From Prauserella cavernicola (GTDB lineage: Bacteria; Actinomycetota; Actinomycetes; Mycobacteriales; Pseudonocardiaceae): a stretch of 64,000 nt of DNA. The DNA is taken from the NCBI RefSeq assembly GCF_016595675.1, contig NZ_JAENJH010000007.1, forward strand, positions 62,001 through 126,000, read 5' to 3'. Positions 1-8,250 of this stretch are shown here, piece by piece. Both the position numbers and the translations under genes were made by a program. The stretch's first letter is position 1; each line of letters opens with the position of its first letter. The notes below the pieces were generated by a model. The model was not told where the DNA came from and searched no databases. It saw nothing but the letters and a program-made list of their open reading frames with translations.

Positions 1-12
1 CGGACGGCACGG

Positions 13-180
13 TCAGCGGTTCCGAGGAGAGGGCGGGCACTCCCGCGCGGTCTCGCGCACGCGGGTCGTCGCCAGCGCGAGCAGGCCCGTCCTCTCGTCG
101 ACGCGGACGACGAGATCCTCGGCCCGTGACCGGGTGTGCGCCGCCCTGAGGCGCACACCGGGCCTGTCGGGGATGGTCAT
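13..180 (-). CDS. Small coupled ORF, possible PqqD/RRE-like fragment
   Basis: A 55-residue reading frame whose ATG overlaps the TGA of the upstream bacteriocin gene (ATGA, 178-180), so translational coupling is likely. The middle of the peptide (PGVRLR, then DLVVRVDERTGLLAL) faintly resembles the beta strands of PqqD-like RiPP recognition elements, which carry a similar LxxRTGxxxxLN pattern. It is much shorter than PqqD (about 90 aa) and ends in a Pro/Arg-rich tail, so it may be a truncated or frameshifted remnant or an unrelated small protein. Function unknown. The next gene downstream lies outside the window. Confidence 0.4.
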   Translation of the reverse strand: MTIPDRPGVRLRAAHTRSRAEDLVVRVDERTGLLALATTRVRETARECPPSPRNR

Positions 181-1079
181 ACGACCGCCTCCTCGCCGGC
201 GAGCTCGGCGAAGACCCTGTTGGAGAGGTCGCGCAGCCGCGACTCCCCGGTCAGGCTCACGCCGAGGCGATTGCAGGTCAGCCGGGCACACCGGTCGAGG
301 ACGTCCCGCGGGGCGTCGGGCGCCTCGATCCGGCCGGCCAGTGTCGTGGCGGACGCCGCGAGGGCACCGGCCAATTCGGACGGTTCCGATGGCGGATTCG
401 CGGCCAGCGCTCGCATCCGTGCCGAGATGGCGAGCAGGGTGTCCCGCCGGTTTTCGTACCGGGCCGCAGCCGCGGCCTCTCCGCCGGGCGTCCACATCAC
501 CGACGCGGACTGCGGCCGGCCGGTGCCGTGCGAGGCGATCCACCGGTTCACGGCGAGCGCGGCGAACGCCGCCGCGCCGCGTTGCTCGTTCGAGGGCCGG
601 GTCTCCAGGAACCGCCGCACCGCCGCGCTGCACCGGACGAAGTGGTCCTCGGCGGCGCGCAGGGACGCGCCCGTACCGTACTTGTGGGTCTCCGGCCGGT
701 ACGGGCTGAACGCGAAGGAGTTGTTGGGGCGGCGGCGAAGCTCGTAGGACCGCACCTGTTCGCGGGTCGCCTTCGAGGGCGCGTAGCGGTCGTAGTCCGC
801 CTGGCTCCCGCGGGCCGGTGCGGGGGCGCGACGCAGGAAGTCCACGATGGCCCCGGACACGATCCGCCGGACGTCGTCCGTGTGGAGCCGAGTGGCGAGC
901 ACCCGGATGCGAACGTGTGGTCCGCCGTTCCAGTACCGCAGGAAGAACAGTTCCGCCCCGGCGGCCACCTCGTCGAGCCGGCTCTGCACCGTGGCCAGCA
1001 GATCGGTGATGACGAGGTCGAGCTCGCCGTCGTAGAAGACGTGGGCGCTGACCCACGATCGCGTAGCGGCCACCCGCAC
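177..1079 (-). CDS. Thiopeptide-type bacteriocin biosynthesis (LanB C-terminal-like) protein
   Basis: A protein of about 300 aa matching the stand-alone C-terminal (elimination) domain of class I lantibiotic dehydratases, annotated in thiopeptide-type clusters. The family hallmark W(V)SAHVFYDG near the N terminus and FFLRYWNGGPHVRIR around residue 45 are visible. These domains eliminate glutamate from glutamylated Ser/Thr, or catalyse thiopeptide-type cyclisation, in RiPP maturation. The GTG at 1079 is chosen because GGAAGGGG lies just upstream; the frame stays open to 1307 but that extension is Arg-rich and unlike the family. It is the first gene of a leftward operon, coupled to the 55-aa ORF. 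The precursor and the remaining enzymes must lie left of the window. Confidence 0.75.
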   Translation of the reverse strand: MRVAATRSWVSAHVFYDGELDLVITDLLATVQSRLDEVAAGAELFFLRYWNGGPHVRIRVLATRLHTDDVRRIVSGAIVDFLRRAPAPARGSQADYDRYAPSKATREQVRSYELRRRPNNSFAFSPYRPETHKYGTGASLRAAEDHFVRCSAAVRRFLETRPSNEQRGAAAFAALAVNRWIASHGTGRPQSASVMWTPGGEAAAAARYENRRDTLLAISARMRALAANPPSEPSELAGALAASATTLAGRIEAPDAPRDVLDRCARLTCNRLGVSLTGESRLRDLSNRVFAELAGEEAVV

Positions 1080-1287
1080 GGCCCCCTTCCGCACTCGCCC
1101 CGCCTCCGACCAGCGGGCCGACGAACACCGTAGGGACCGCCGGAATATCTCTGGTACACGCTTCGTGCACGCGCCCGGTGCGTGACCGCTGGAACCCCGC
1201 GATCTCGGCCAGCGGCCGTATTCCCGGCGAATACCAGGCGTGTAGTCGCTGTGGCTAACCTCCAGCGAGAACTGCCGCTGGGACGTC

Positions 1288-1326
1288 CGCCGGCCTCGCG
1301 TCGGCAAGGCCGGCGTCTTCTCTTTT
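1288..1326 (+). terminator. Attenuator/terminator-like hairpin upstream of sensor kinase
   Basis: A perfect 9-bp stem (CGCCGGCCT at 1288-1296, AGGCCGGCG at 1307-1315) with a 10-nt loop is followed by the pyrimidine-rich TCTTCTCTTTT. This is the shape of an intrinsic terminator reading rightward. No rightward gene precedes it, so it sits in the leader of the kinase gene that starts about 60 nt downstream. The rest of the 1080-1387 divergent intergenic region shows no gene and must hold both promoters. Confidence 0.5.
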
Positions 1327-1387
1327 CGACCACAGTGTCGGCGGTTGCGGGGGCAGCGTCGGATGCCTGTCCCTGTCGAAAGGACGG

Positions 1388-2542
1388 GTGACGGGGATGG
1401 CGACTGCTCCGCTCCGTCGCCGGTGGGCGGAACCCGGTCACGCCGAGTCGGACTTCCTGCTCGTGGTGCGCCGGTTCGCAGGACCCGTCCGCGGGGTCCT
1501 GCTCGTGCTGGTCAGTGTTTTCGGGACTCTGGCGGCTCCGGCGGCGCAGGTCCCGCTCGCGTTCGCGTTGCTGGGGCTCGCCGTCGTGTGCGGGGCGGCG
1601 GACGTCGTCGCCGGTTGGACGGATCGGGGCACGCGCGCGGCCCTGGTGCTGACGGTGGTGCGGGCGGCGGCGATCTGCCTGGCGCAGGACGCGACCGCAC
1701 CCGTGCCCGGAGGTGTGAACCAGTGGGCGTTCAACACGCTGACGATCACCGCGATCACCATGCAGTGGCAGTGGCCGCCCCGGGTGACCGTGCCCGCGCT
1801 GGCGGCCGTGCTGGCGGTGTCTCTGCCCTCGTCCGGGGCCGACGACACGCTCATGACGGTGCTCAGAGTGCTGATCGAGAGCGTGCTCGCGCGACTGGCA
1901 CTGATGCTGCTGCTCCGGTCGGCGCGGGAGGTCGACAGCGCGCGCGAGCGCCAGGTGGAGTCGGAGCGCGCGGAGTCCGTCGCACTGGCGCGGCGTCGCG
2001 AGGAGCGGGAGTACCTGGCGCTGCTGCACGACACCGCGTCGGCGACGTTCCTGATGGTCGCCTCGCGGGGCGCCGACTCCGATCCCGACGAAGTCGCGAG
2101 GTACGCGCGACGGGACCTCGACGTCCTGACCGGCTTCTCCGACGACTCGCAGGCCTACGACGGGCTCGTCGCCCTCGAGCCCTCGTTGCGGCCGGTTCTG
2201 GAGCACAGTCCGCTCGACGTGAACGACCGGTGGGACCAGTCGCCGATGGTCCCGGTGCCGGTCGCCCTCGCGCTGGTGCGCGCGTTGCGGGAAGCGCTGC
2301 TCAACGTCGAACGGCACGCGGGCGTGGCGGAGGTGGACGTGCACGTCGCGGCCGAGGGCGGTGGTGTGGCGGTGACGGTGACCGACACCGGCCGCGGGTT
2401 CGACCCCGCGGCGGTGCCCGCGGACCGGCACGGCGTGCGCGGCTCGCTGGTCGAGCGGATGCGGGCCGCGGGGGGCAGCGCGGTCGTCAGCTCGTCGCCG
2501 GGCTCGGGGACCACCGTGCGTTTGGCGTGGTCCGATGACTGA
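1388..2542 (+). CDS. Membrane sensor histidine kinase (NarL/DesK-type)
   Basis: A sensor kinase of about 384 aa. Hydrophobic segments lie at about residues 36-70, 85-100, 115-150 and 155-176, followed by a charged helix (180-208). His214 (LLHDTASAT) is the likely phosphoacceptor in a HisKA_3-like dimerisation helix. The C-terminal HATPase has an N box (EALLNVERH, 303-310), a G1 box (DTGRGF, 333-338) and a G2 box (HGVRGSLVERM, 349-359). It should phosphorylate the LuxR-type regulator two genes downstream. It overlaps the next gene by 8 nt, and the three form one operon. The start could be GTG 1388 or ATG 1397; AAAGGA at 1379 does not decide. Confidence 0.85.
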   Translation: MTGMATAPLRRRWAEPGHAESDFLLVVRRFAGPVRGVLLVLVSVFGTLAAPAAQVPLAFALLGLAVVCGAADVVAGWTDRGTRAALVLTVVRAAAICLAQDATAPVPGGVNQWAFNTLTITAITMQWQWPPRVTVPALAAVLAVSLPSSGADDTLMTVLRVLIESVLARLALMLLLRSAREVDSARERQVESERAESVALARRREEREYLALLHDTASATFLMVASRGADSDPDEVARYARRDLDVLTGFSDDSQAYDGLVALEPSLRPVLEHSPLDVNDRWDQSPMVPVPVALALVRALREALLNVERHAGVAEVDVHVAAEGGGVAVTVTDTGRGFDPAAVPADRHGVRGSLVERMRAAGGSAVVSSSPGSGTTVRLAWSDD

Positions 2543-3668
2543 GCCGACGAGCGGCACGCGCTCGTACCTGTTCGCCGACCAGGTGTTCCCGGTGCTGCGG
2601 ATCATCCTGCTGGCCATCGTGACGCTCGTGCAGACGGTGCTGTGCGGGGTGCCGTTGCTGGCCAACCACGACGTCTACGACCCCGCGTGGGTCGCCGACG
2701 CCGCGTTCGTGGTGCTGGCGCTGGTGGGTGCGGCGTGCGCGCCCTGGGTGCTGCGTGGCAGGCCACTGCCCGCCGCGGTGGCGTTGCCGGGAACCGCGGT
2801 GTCGCTGCTCGCCGCGGCAGCCGCCACCTGGACGGTGCCGCCCGATCTGCACTTCAGCGAGGTGGACTGGTCGTTCGGACTGGTCGGCTGGCACCTGTTC
2901 CTGTTGCTCGCCGAACGCGTGGCCGTGCTCATCGCGGCCCTGTGCCTGCACGTCGTGATCAGTCTCGGGCTGTTCGTCGTGCCCGGACCGCCGGATCGGG
3001 GCGCGGTCGGGTCCGGGATGATCTTCCTGGTCAGCATCATCGCGTTCCAGTTCGCCGTCGTCGTGGTCGTCTGGGTGTTGCACCGCAGGGCCGAGCGGGT
3101 CGGCGAGCTGGCCGCCGAACGCGACCGGCTCAGGACCGGTCAGGCTCTCGCCGAACAGCGCAGGCTCGATCACCGGCAGCGGTTCGCGGGGCAGCTCGGT
3201 GCCACGTTGCCGCTGCTCGCGGGCATGGCCGACGGAACACTGGATCTGCGCGCGCCCGGCACCCTGCAGCGCGTCACGCTCGCCGCCACCCAGTTGCGCA
3301 GACTGTTCGCCGAGAACGACGACGTGCCCGACCCGCTGGTGCACGAACTGTCGGCGTGCGTCGACGTCGCCGAGCGCCGGGGCCTGGACGTGTCACTCGG
3401 CGTCAGCGGCGAGACGGTACCGGTGCCGACGGCGATTCGCCGCGAGCTGACCGGTCCGGTGATCACCGCCCTGTCGCTGGCACGGTCGCGGGCCAAGGTC
3501 ACGCTGCTGCGCGCCGCCGACGACGTTCGGGTCGCCGTCGTCGCCGACTCCGGGACAATCGACTCCGCCACGTCGGGCTCTCACGGAACCGTCGTGGCCT
3601 GGTATTCACACGGTCAGCACACTCGCATGGAGGCCAGATGGCGCCCAGAACCGATCCGGCTGACCTGA
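2535..3668 (+). CDS. Degenerate membrane histidine-kinase-like protein
   Basis: A 377-aa protein with about six hydrophobic segments (roughly residues 20-180), a coiled segment (about 185-215) and a C-terminal domain placed like a kinase catalytic region. The ATPase boxes are eroded: the N box is replaced by TGPVITALSLARSRA, and the DxGxG box reads ADSGTID and then stops matching. No clear phosphoacceptor His stands in an H-box context, although a DHRQRF segment occupies that position. It is most simply a paralogue of the preceding kinase that lost catalysis and may act as a co-sensor or dimer partner. It overlaps the kinase by 8 nt and the response regulator by 31 nt, implying tightly coupled synthesis. 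Confidence 0.7.
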   Translation: MTEPTSGTRSYLFADQVFPVLRIILLAIVTLVQTVLCGVPLLANHDVYDPAWVADAAFVVLALVGAACAPWVLRGRPLPAAVALPGTAVSLLAAAAATWTVPPDLHFSEVDWSFGLVGWHLFLLLAERVAVLIAALCLHVVISLGLFVVPGPPDRGAVGSGMIFLVSIIAFQFAVVVVVWVLHRRAERVGELAAERDRLRTGQALAEQRRLDHRQRFAGQLGATLPLLAGMADGTLDLRAPGTLQRVTLAATQLRRLFAENDDVPDPLVHELSACVDVAERRGLDVSLGVSGETVPVPTAIRRELTGPVITALSLARSRAKVTLLRAADDVRVAVVADSGTIDSATSGSHGTVVAWYSHGQHTRMEARWRPEPIRLT

Positions 3669-4303
3669 CCGCCGTGGTGGTCGACGACCATCCGGCCGTG
3701 CGCGCGGGCGTCGCCTACTGGCTCTCCGCGGGAGTTCCGCCGGTCACGATGGTCGCCGAGGGAGAGGACGTGCGCGTGGCCTGGCTGGGCGAGGGTGCCG
3801 AGGCCGACGTGGTCGTCCTCGACCTGAATCTGGGCGGCCCGGTGCCGGCGCTCGGCGACCTGCGCAGGCTCGTGGAAGCGGGCAGGCGAGTTGTGGTCTA
3901 TTCCATGCGGGCCGACGACGGTATCGCGTTGCAGTGCCTTGACCTCGGGGCGCTGTCGTACCTGACGAAGGCCGAGAGCGCGAGTCACCTCGTCGAGGCC
4001 GTGCACGCTGCGGCCTGGGACAAGCCCTACACGCCGCCGTCGCTGGCGGGTGCCCTCGCGGGGGACCGCTCCGAGCGGCGGCCGACGTTGTCCTCCCGCG
4101 AGACCGAGGTGCTCGTCGAGTGGTTCCAGTCGGAGTCGAAGGAGTTCGTCGCCCACCGGCTCGGAATCGCCGCGAGCACGGTCAACTCCCACCTCGAGCG
4201 CATCCGGATCAAGTACGCCCAGACCGGCAGGGAGGCGTCGACCAAGGCCGCCCTCGTCGCCAGGGCCATCCAGGACGGCCTCATCGGCGTCGACGACCTC
4301 TGA
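3638..4303 (+). CDS. LuxR/NarL-family response regulator
   Basis: A 221-aa two-domain regulator. The receiver domain (about 10-125) has the acidic pair D16-D17, the phosphoacceptor D62 (VVVLDLNLGG), S89 and K111. The C-terminal LuxR HTH (about 148-215) begins LSSRETEVL and contains the recognition-helix segment AHRLGIAASTVNSHLERIR. ATG 3638 is chosen because GGAGG at 3629-3633 is well spaced, although the start lies inside the previous gene. It should be phosphorylated by the kinase at 1388-2542. Target genes are unknown; the divergent bacteriocin operon and this operon itself are the nearest candidates. Confidence 0.88.
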   Translation: MAPRTDPADLTAVVVDDHPAVRAGVAYWLSAGVPPVTMVAEGEDVRVAWLGEGAEADVVVLDLNLGGPVPALGDLRRLVEAGRRVVVYSMRADDGIALQCLDLGALSYLTKAESASHLVEAVHAAAWDKPYTPPSLAGALAGDRSERRPTLSSRETEVLVEWFQSESKEFVAHRLGIAASTVNSHLERIRIKYAQTGREASTKAALVARAIQDGLIGVDDL

Positions 4304-4618
4304 CGAGGCGACCGGCGCTTACACGGCATCGGCATTCATGTCAATCGGTTGTTCGACCCACACCGCCGCGCCGCGAGGGCGGATACCGTCGGCTCGCCTG
4401 GCTGCGGACCCGGATGCGGCGGTCGTCTTCCTGTCGATTTCCGGTGATCGCGCTGTCGTCGGACCCTGCGCTGGGGGTGCAGGGTCCGTTGCGGCGCGCG
4501 TGCCGTCGACGTGGGCACGCCGGTACCGCGGATACCCTGACAGCGGCGCCGACCAGGCGGCCAGCCGGCGCACGCGTCCCGGTACGTCCGTCGGCTCCGA
4601 ACTCACCGATGGGCCGCA
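4304..4618. other. Intergenic region with one hairpin
   Basis: This 315-bp stretch has no convincing gene. It contains a perfect 9-bp inverted repeat (GGACCCTGC at 4461-4469, GCAGGGTCC at 4479-4487, 9-nt loop) without a T tract. It may terminate the two-component operon or be a leader structure for the next one. The promoter of the 4619 operon should lie here but no clear -35/-10 pair stands out. Confidence 0.4.
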
Positions 4619-5827
4619 GTGATCTCCGAAACCCCCGACACCTCTGAGCTCGACGACGAACGGTATCGGCTGGCCGCGCTCCGCAGGTTGTGCCGCATCC
4701 CGTCCGCGGTGCCACTCGGACCGGACACGCTCATCGGCCCCGACGACCCGATCATCACCGAGTACCTGCGCCGTGGGCCACGTCGTGAGTTCGCCGAGCT
4801 CGGCGTGACCGGTCTGGTCGAGCTGCCGATGAACCAGTTCGCCGTGCGCTTCGGCGACGGTGACGGGCCCGGCTTGGCCGTCATGGCGTACACGCCGACC
4901 CAGCACAACAACCTGATGGCCGATCCGTGGTCGGGTGACGTGCGGACTCCGCACGCGCACGGCGTGGACGAACCGTGCGTCTTCGGGCAGGGCGTGTCGC
5001 AGAACAAGGCTCCCCAGGTCGCGCTGCTCGACCTCGCCCGCTGGATCCTGGAACACCGGCCGCGGATTCGCGGCACCCTGTGGCTCATGATCAACAACGA
5101 GGGTCGCAGCAGCCACGCGTGCAGCACGGCGGCGCTCGAGGCGTTGCCCGAGCTCCCGGACAACGTCCTGCAGCTGTTCCCCACCGGTTTCCAGAGCTCG
5201 GTCGGCAACCGCGGGCGCGTGGATGTCACCGTCCACATCCGGGGCCGGGCCGTGCATTCCTCGCGCGCTCCCCGCGACGGCCGGGTGATCGACACCGCGG
5301 CCGAGTTCGTCACGCGCCTGCGGGCGCTCGACCTCGAACTGCGGACGAACGTGCACCACCGGCTCGGCGGCGAGCAGGCCGTGGTCTACCAGCAGACGTT
5401 CGACCCGGTCGCTCCGCACACCCTGCCCGCGTCGGCGACGCTCGTCGTGGACCGGCGGCTGCTTCCCGGCACGGCGGTCGACGCGGCGGTCGACCAGATC
5501 CGCCGCATCGCCGCCACCCTCGACGGTCCGGACTGCGAGCTGGTCGTGGAGCCAGGGGTGGTGATGGATCCGGTGCTGCTCGAGGGACGGCCTCCGGTGC
5601 TCGACGCGCTGCGCGAGGCGGGGGAGGAGCATCTGGGACAGGCGCCGCCCGAGACCGTGTACGGCGGCAGTTTCGACGCTGGGGGACCGGTGCGGCTGGG
5701 GATCCCCACGGTGATGTTCGGGCTCCCGGCGGAGGGCGATCTGCTCGGCGACGACTTCGTGCGCGTCTCGGCGGTGCACCGGCAGTCGCGGGTGCTGCGC
5801 TCGGCGGTCCGGCGGTACTTCGCATGA
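4619..5827 (+). CDS. M20-family peptidase-like protein with altered metal site
   Basis: A 402-aa protein with the fold plan of M20 peptidases (ArgE/DapE/CPG2): N-terminal catalytic part, dimerisation domain (about 195-305, beginning VTVHIRGRAVHSS) and C-terminal catalytic part. The canonical zinc ligands are mostly missing. The GHxD box is YTPTQHNNLMAD (His96). The GxGxxDxKG box reads GQGVSQNKA, putting Gln at the bridging Asp. The catalytic Glu-Glu pair is Asn160-Glu161. It is therefore either a metal-site variant with another chemistry or a non-catalytic member. It starts with GTG and overlaps the following oxidoreductase by 4 nt (ATGA), placing it in a catabolic operon with an amidohydrolase. 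Confidence 0.75.
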   Translation: MISETPDTSELDDERYRLAALRRLCRIPSAVPLGPDTLIGPDDPIITEYLRRGPRREFAELGVTGLVELPMNQFAVRFGDGDGPGLAVMAYTPTQHNNLMADPWSGDVRTPHAHGVDEPCVFGQGVSQNKAPQVALLDLARWILEHRPRIRGTLWLMINNEGRSSHACSTAALEALPELPDNVLQLFPTGFQSSVGNRGRVDVTVHIRGRAVHSSRAPRDGRVIDTAAEFVTRLRALDLELRTNVHHRLGGEQAVVYQQTFDPVAPHTLPASATLVVDRRLLPGTAVDAAVDQIRRIAATLDGPDCELVVEPGVVMDPVLLEGRPPVLDALREAGEEHLGQAPPETVYGGSFDAGGPVRLGIPTVMFGLPAEGDLLGDDFVRVSAVHRQSRVLRSAVRRYFA

Positions 5828-6927
5828 GCACGATCGCGCTGATCGGCTGCGGGAGCATGGGCGTGCGCCACGCGCGAGCCCTGCTCGCGGCCCGCGACCT
5901 CGCCCCGCGGCTGACCCACGTGTGCGACCGCGACCCCGTCCGGGCCGGGGACGTGGCCTCGCTGGTCGCCGAGGCGGGATTCGAACGTCCCCGGGTGTGC
6001 GCGGATGTCGAGGAGCTGTTCGCCGACCCCGGCCTGGACGCGGTGATCGTCGTCCTGCCGACCTCGGCCCACCACGATGTCTGCCTGAGCGCCCTGCGGT
6101 CCGGCAAGCACGTGCTCGTGGAGAAGCCACTGGCGCTGACACCCGCTCAGGCCATCGCACTGGCCGAGGCGGCCGACCGGCACCAGCGTGTGCTGTCGGT
6201 GGCCGAGAACTATCGCCGGCTGCCGGCCAATCGTGCGCTGCGCGGACTGCTCGACGACGCGGGCGGCGCGATCTCCATGACGACGGACATCGTGTGCTCT
6301 CCCCGCCTCGAGCGACAGCTCAACGGAGCCGACTGGTACGGCGACCCCGCCATCGCCGGGTCCTACCTCGCGCACGAGATGGGCGCCCACGAGATCGACC
6401 TCACCCGCTATCTGCTCGGCGAGATCGAGTCGGTGTCCTGCGTCGCGCGCTGCGCGGGCCCGGACGGCGACCCGAGACGGGCCGAGGAGCTCGTCGCCAC
6501 CCTGCGCTGCGCGTCCGGAGCGGTCGCGCAGCTGAACCTGCGGTCCTCCGAGCACGAACAGCCCGGAGGTGACCGCCGGATCGTGCTGGAGAACGGATCC
6601 GTGGACAGTGCCGCGTGGGAGGTCTGGGACGGCAGGCACGTCGATCGCGCGGGGCGGCCGACCACGACCGATGAAGTGCTGCGCCACCGCTACGCGGAAT
6701 CGGGCCTCGTGGAGCCGGTCCGGCCGTTGTTCGACCGCTCCGATGTCACGCGCAGCGGCACAGTGTCGGTCCTGCGGGAGTTCCTGGACTCTGTCGCGGG
6801 GCACGCCGAGCCCGAGATCGACGGCTGGGACGGCGCTCGCACACTGGCGGCCTGCGAGGCGCTGATCGCCTCCGCGAGCACCGGGCAGGCCGTGCGGCCC
6901 GCCGACCTCGTGACTGGCCTGCGATGA
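5824..6927 (+). CDS. Gfo/Idh/MocA-family oxidoreductase
   Basis: A 367-aa NAD(P)-dependent dehydrogenase. The N-terminal Rossmann motif is IGCGSMGVRHA (residues 7-17) and the family signature is HVLVEKPLALT, whose Lys is the usual catalytic/substrate lysine. A C-terminal alpha/beta sheet domain follows, including the helix with GSYLAHEMGAHEIDL. Members oxidise hydroxyls of sugars, inositols and related compounds. The ATG is fused to the stop of the M20-like gene (ATGA). The substrate is not evident; the M20-like and amidohydrolase neighbours suggest degradation of an amide- or peptide-linked compound. Confidence 0.85.
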   Translation: MSTIALIGCGSMGVRHARALLAARDLAPRLTHVCDRDPVRAGDVASLVAEAGFERPRVCADVEELFADPGLDAVIVVLPTSAHHDVCLSALRSGKHVLVEKPLALTPAQAIALAEAADRHQRVLSVAENYRRLPANRALRGLLDDAGGAISMTTDIVCSPRLERQLNGADWYGDPAIAGSYLAHEMGAHEIDLTRYLLGEIESVSCVARCAGPDGDPRRAEELVATLRCASGAVAQLNLRSSEHEQPGGDRRIVLENGSVDSAAWEVWDGRHVDRAGRPTTTDEVLRHRYAESGLVEPVRPLFDRSDVTRSGTVSVLREFLDSVAGHAEPEIDGWDGARTLAACEALIASASTGQAVRPADLVTGLR

Positions 6928-7005
6928 CGCTCTGATCGTCCGGCCTCCGGCCCGGATGAGAGGGTGTAGCCGGTATCGGTGGTGATCACAGGGAAGAGGT
7001 GCGTG

Positions 7006-8241
7006 ATGGGCGATCGGCGATCGTGGCTCCTGCGCGACGCGGACGTGCTGGACGTGCTCACCGGTGAGGTGGCGACGGGGCAGCGGATCCTGGTGGTCGG
7101 CGGGACGATCCGCGAGATCGGCGGTGCCGACGTCGGTTTCGCCGGTGCCGAGACCATCGACCTGGGCGGCCTCACGGTCATGCCCGGCATGATCGACGGA
7201 CACGTCCACGTCACCGCGCCGACCCACGACCTGGCGTCGATGCGCACACTGTCGCCGTCCTACACCGCCATCTACGCGGCCAACCAGCTCAGGGCCATGC
7301 TCGGCCGGGGTTTCACGACGGTCCGCGACTGCGGTGGTGCCGACCACGGGCTCGCCAGAGCGCTCGACGACGGGATGATCGTCGGGTCGCGGCTGTACTA
7401 CGGGGGCAAGGCGATCTCGCAGACCGGCGGCCACGGCGACATGCGCGCGGCCGGTGAGCACGTGCGGGACGACTCGTACTGCTGCCCGGACTGGGGCCGC
7501 GTCTGTGATGGCGTGCCCGAGATGCGCAGGGCGGTCCGCGACGAGATCCGCAAGGGCGCGCACCACGTGAAGCTCATGCTGTCGGGAGGAGTGGCCTCGC
7601 CCACCGACCGTGTCGACTCCACGCAGTTCGCGCTCGACGAGATCCGAGCCGCCGTCGAGGAGACGACCGCCGCCAACCGCTATGTCGCGGGGCACGCCTA
7701 CACCGCCGAGGCGGTCCGGCGCGGTCTCGTCAACGGTGTCCGGACGATCGAGCACGGCAACTTCATCGACGAGCAGACCGCCGCACTGTTCCCTGAGCAC
7801 GGCGCGTTTCTCGTTCCGACGCTGACGAACCTGCGGGCGGTCGCCAAGCGGGGCACGGAGATCGGCTCGGCCCCGGAGACGATGGCGAAGGTGTCCACTG
7901 CGCTCGAGGCCGGGCTGAGCGGCCTGGAGGTCGCCTACCGCGCCGGCGTCGACATCGTCTACGGAACGGACCTGTGCGGGCTCCCGCTGCAGGAGCTCCA
8001 GCCCCAGGAACTGCTCGCCCGCGCGGAGGTGCAGAAGCCGATCGACGTCATCCGGTCCTGCACGTCGGTCGCGGCGCGGATGCTCGGCGAGGAGGGCAGG
8101 CTCGGAATCGTCGCCCCGGGCGCGCACGCCGACCTGCTGGCGGTTCGCGGCAACCCCGTCGACGACCTCCACCGGCTGACGCGGGGCGAGCACTTGGGCC
8201 TGATCATGCGGGGTGGCGCGCTCATCCGGGACCCCCACTAG
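7006..8241 (+). CDS. Amidohydrolase-superfamily metal-dependent hydrolase
   Basis: A 411-aa member of the Zn-dependent amidohydrolase superfamily, closest in layout to the Xaa-Arg/Xaa-Pro dipeptidase-like and imidazolonepropionase-type proteins. The metal ligands are readable: HVHVT (HxH, about residues 65-67), Lys in HHVKLMLSGG (bridging carboxylated Lys), His in AGHAYT, His in EHGNF and Asp in YGTDLCG. The C terminus has the usual LGIVAPGAHADLLAV segment that completes the small beta domain. ATG 7006 follows GAAGAGG; an in-frame GTG at 6979 is less likely. It probably belongs with the two upstream genes, separated by 78 nt. Confidence 0.85.
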   Translation: MGDRRSWLLRDADVLDVLTGEVATGQRILVVGGTIREIGGADVGFAGAETIDLGGLTVMPGMIDGHVHVTAPTHDLASMRTLSPSYTAIYAANQLRAMLGRGFTTVRDCGGADHGLARALDDGMIVGSRLYYGGKAISQTGGHGDMRAAGEHVRDDSYCCPDWGRVCDGVPEMRRAVRDEIRKGAHHVKLMLSGGVASPTDRVDSTQFALDEIRAAVEETTAANRYVAGHAYTAEAVRRGLVNGVRTIEHGNFIDEQTAALFPEHGAFLVPTLTNLRAVAKRGTEIGSAPETMAKVSTALEAGLSGLEVAYRAGVDIVYGTDLCGLPLQELQPQELLARAEVQKPIDVIRSCTSVAARMLGEEGRLGIVAPGAHADLLAVRGNPVDDLHRLTRGEHLGLIMRGGALIRDPH

Positions 8242-8250
8242 CGCGGCCAC

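Noticed and set aside
548-2665. A 705-codon leftward frame spanning the bacteriocin and kinase genes
   Set aside because: Low-complexity Arg/His/Pro translation crossing two genes on different strands; no start context or domain.
5386-8250. A 954-codon leftward open frame across the M20, Gfo/Idh and amidohydrolase genes
   Set aside because: Same GC artefact; no recognisable domain, and it runs opposite to three motif-complete coupled genes.
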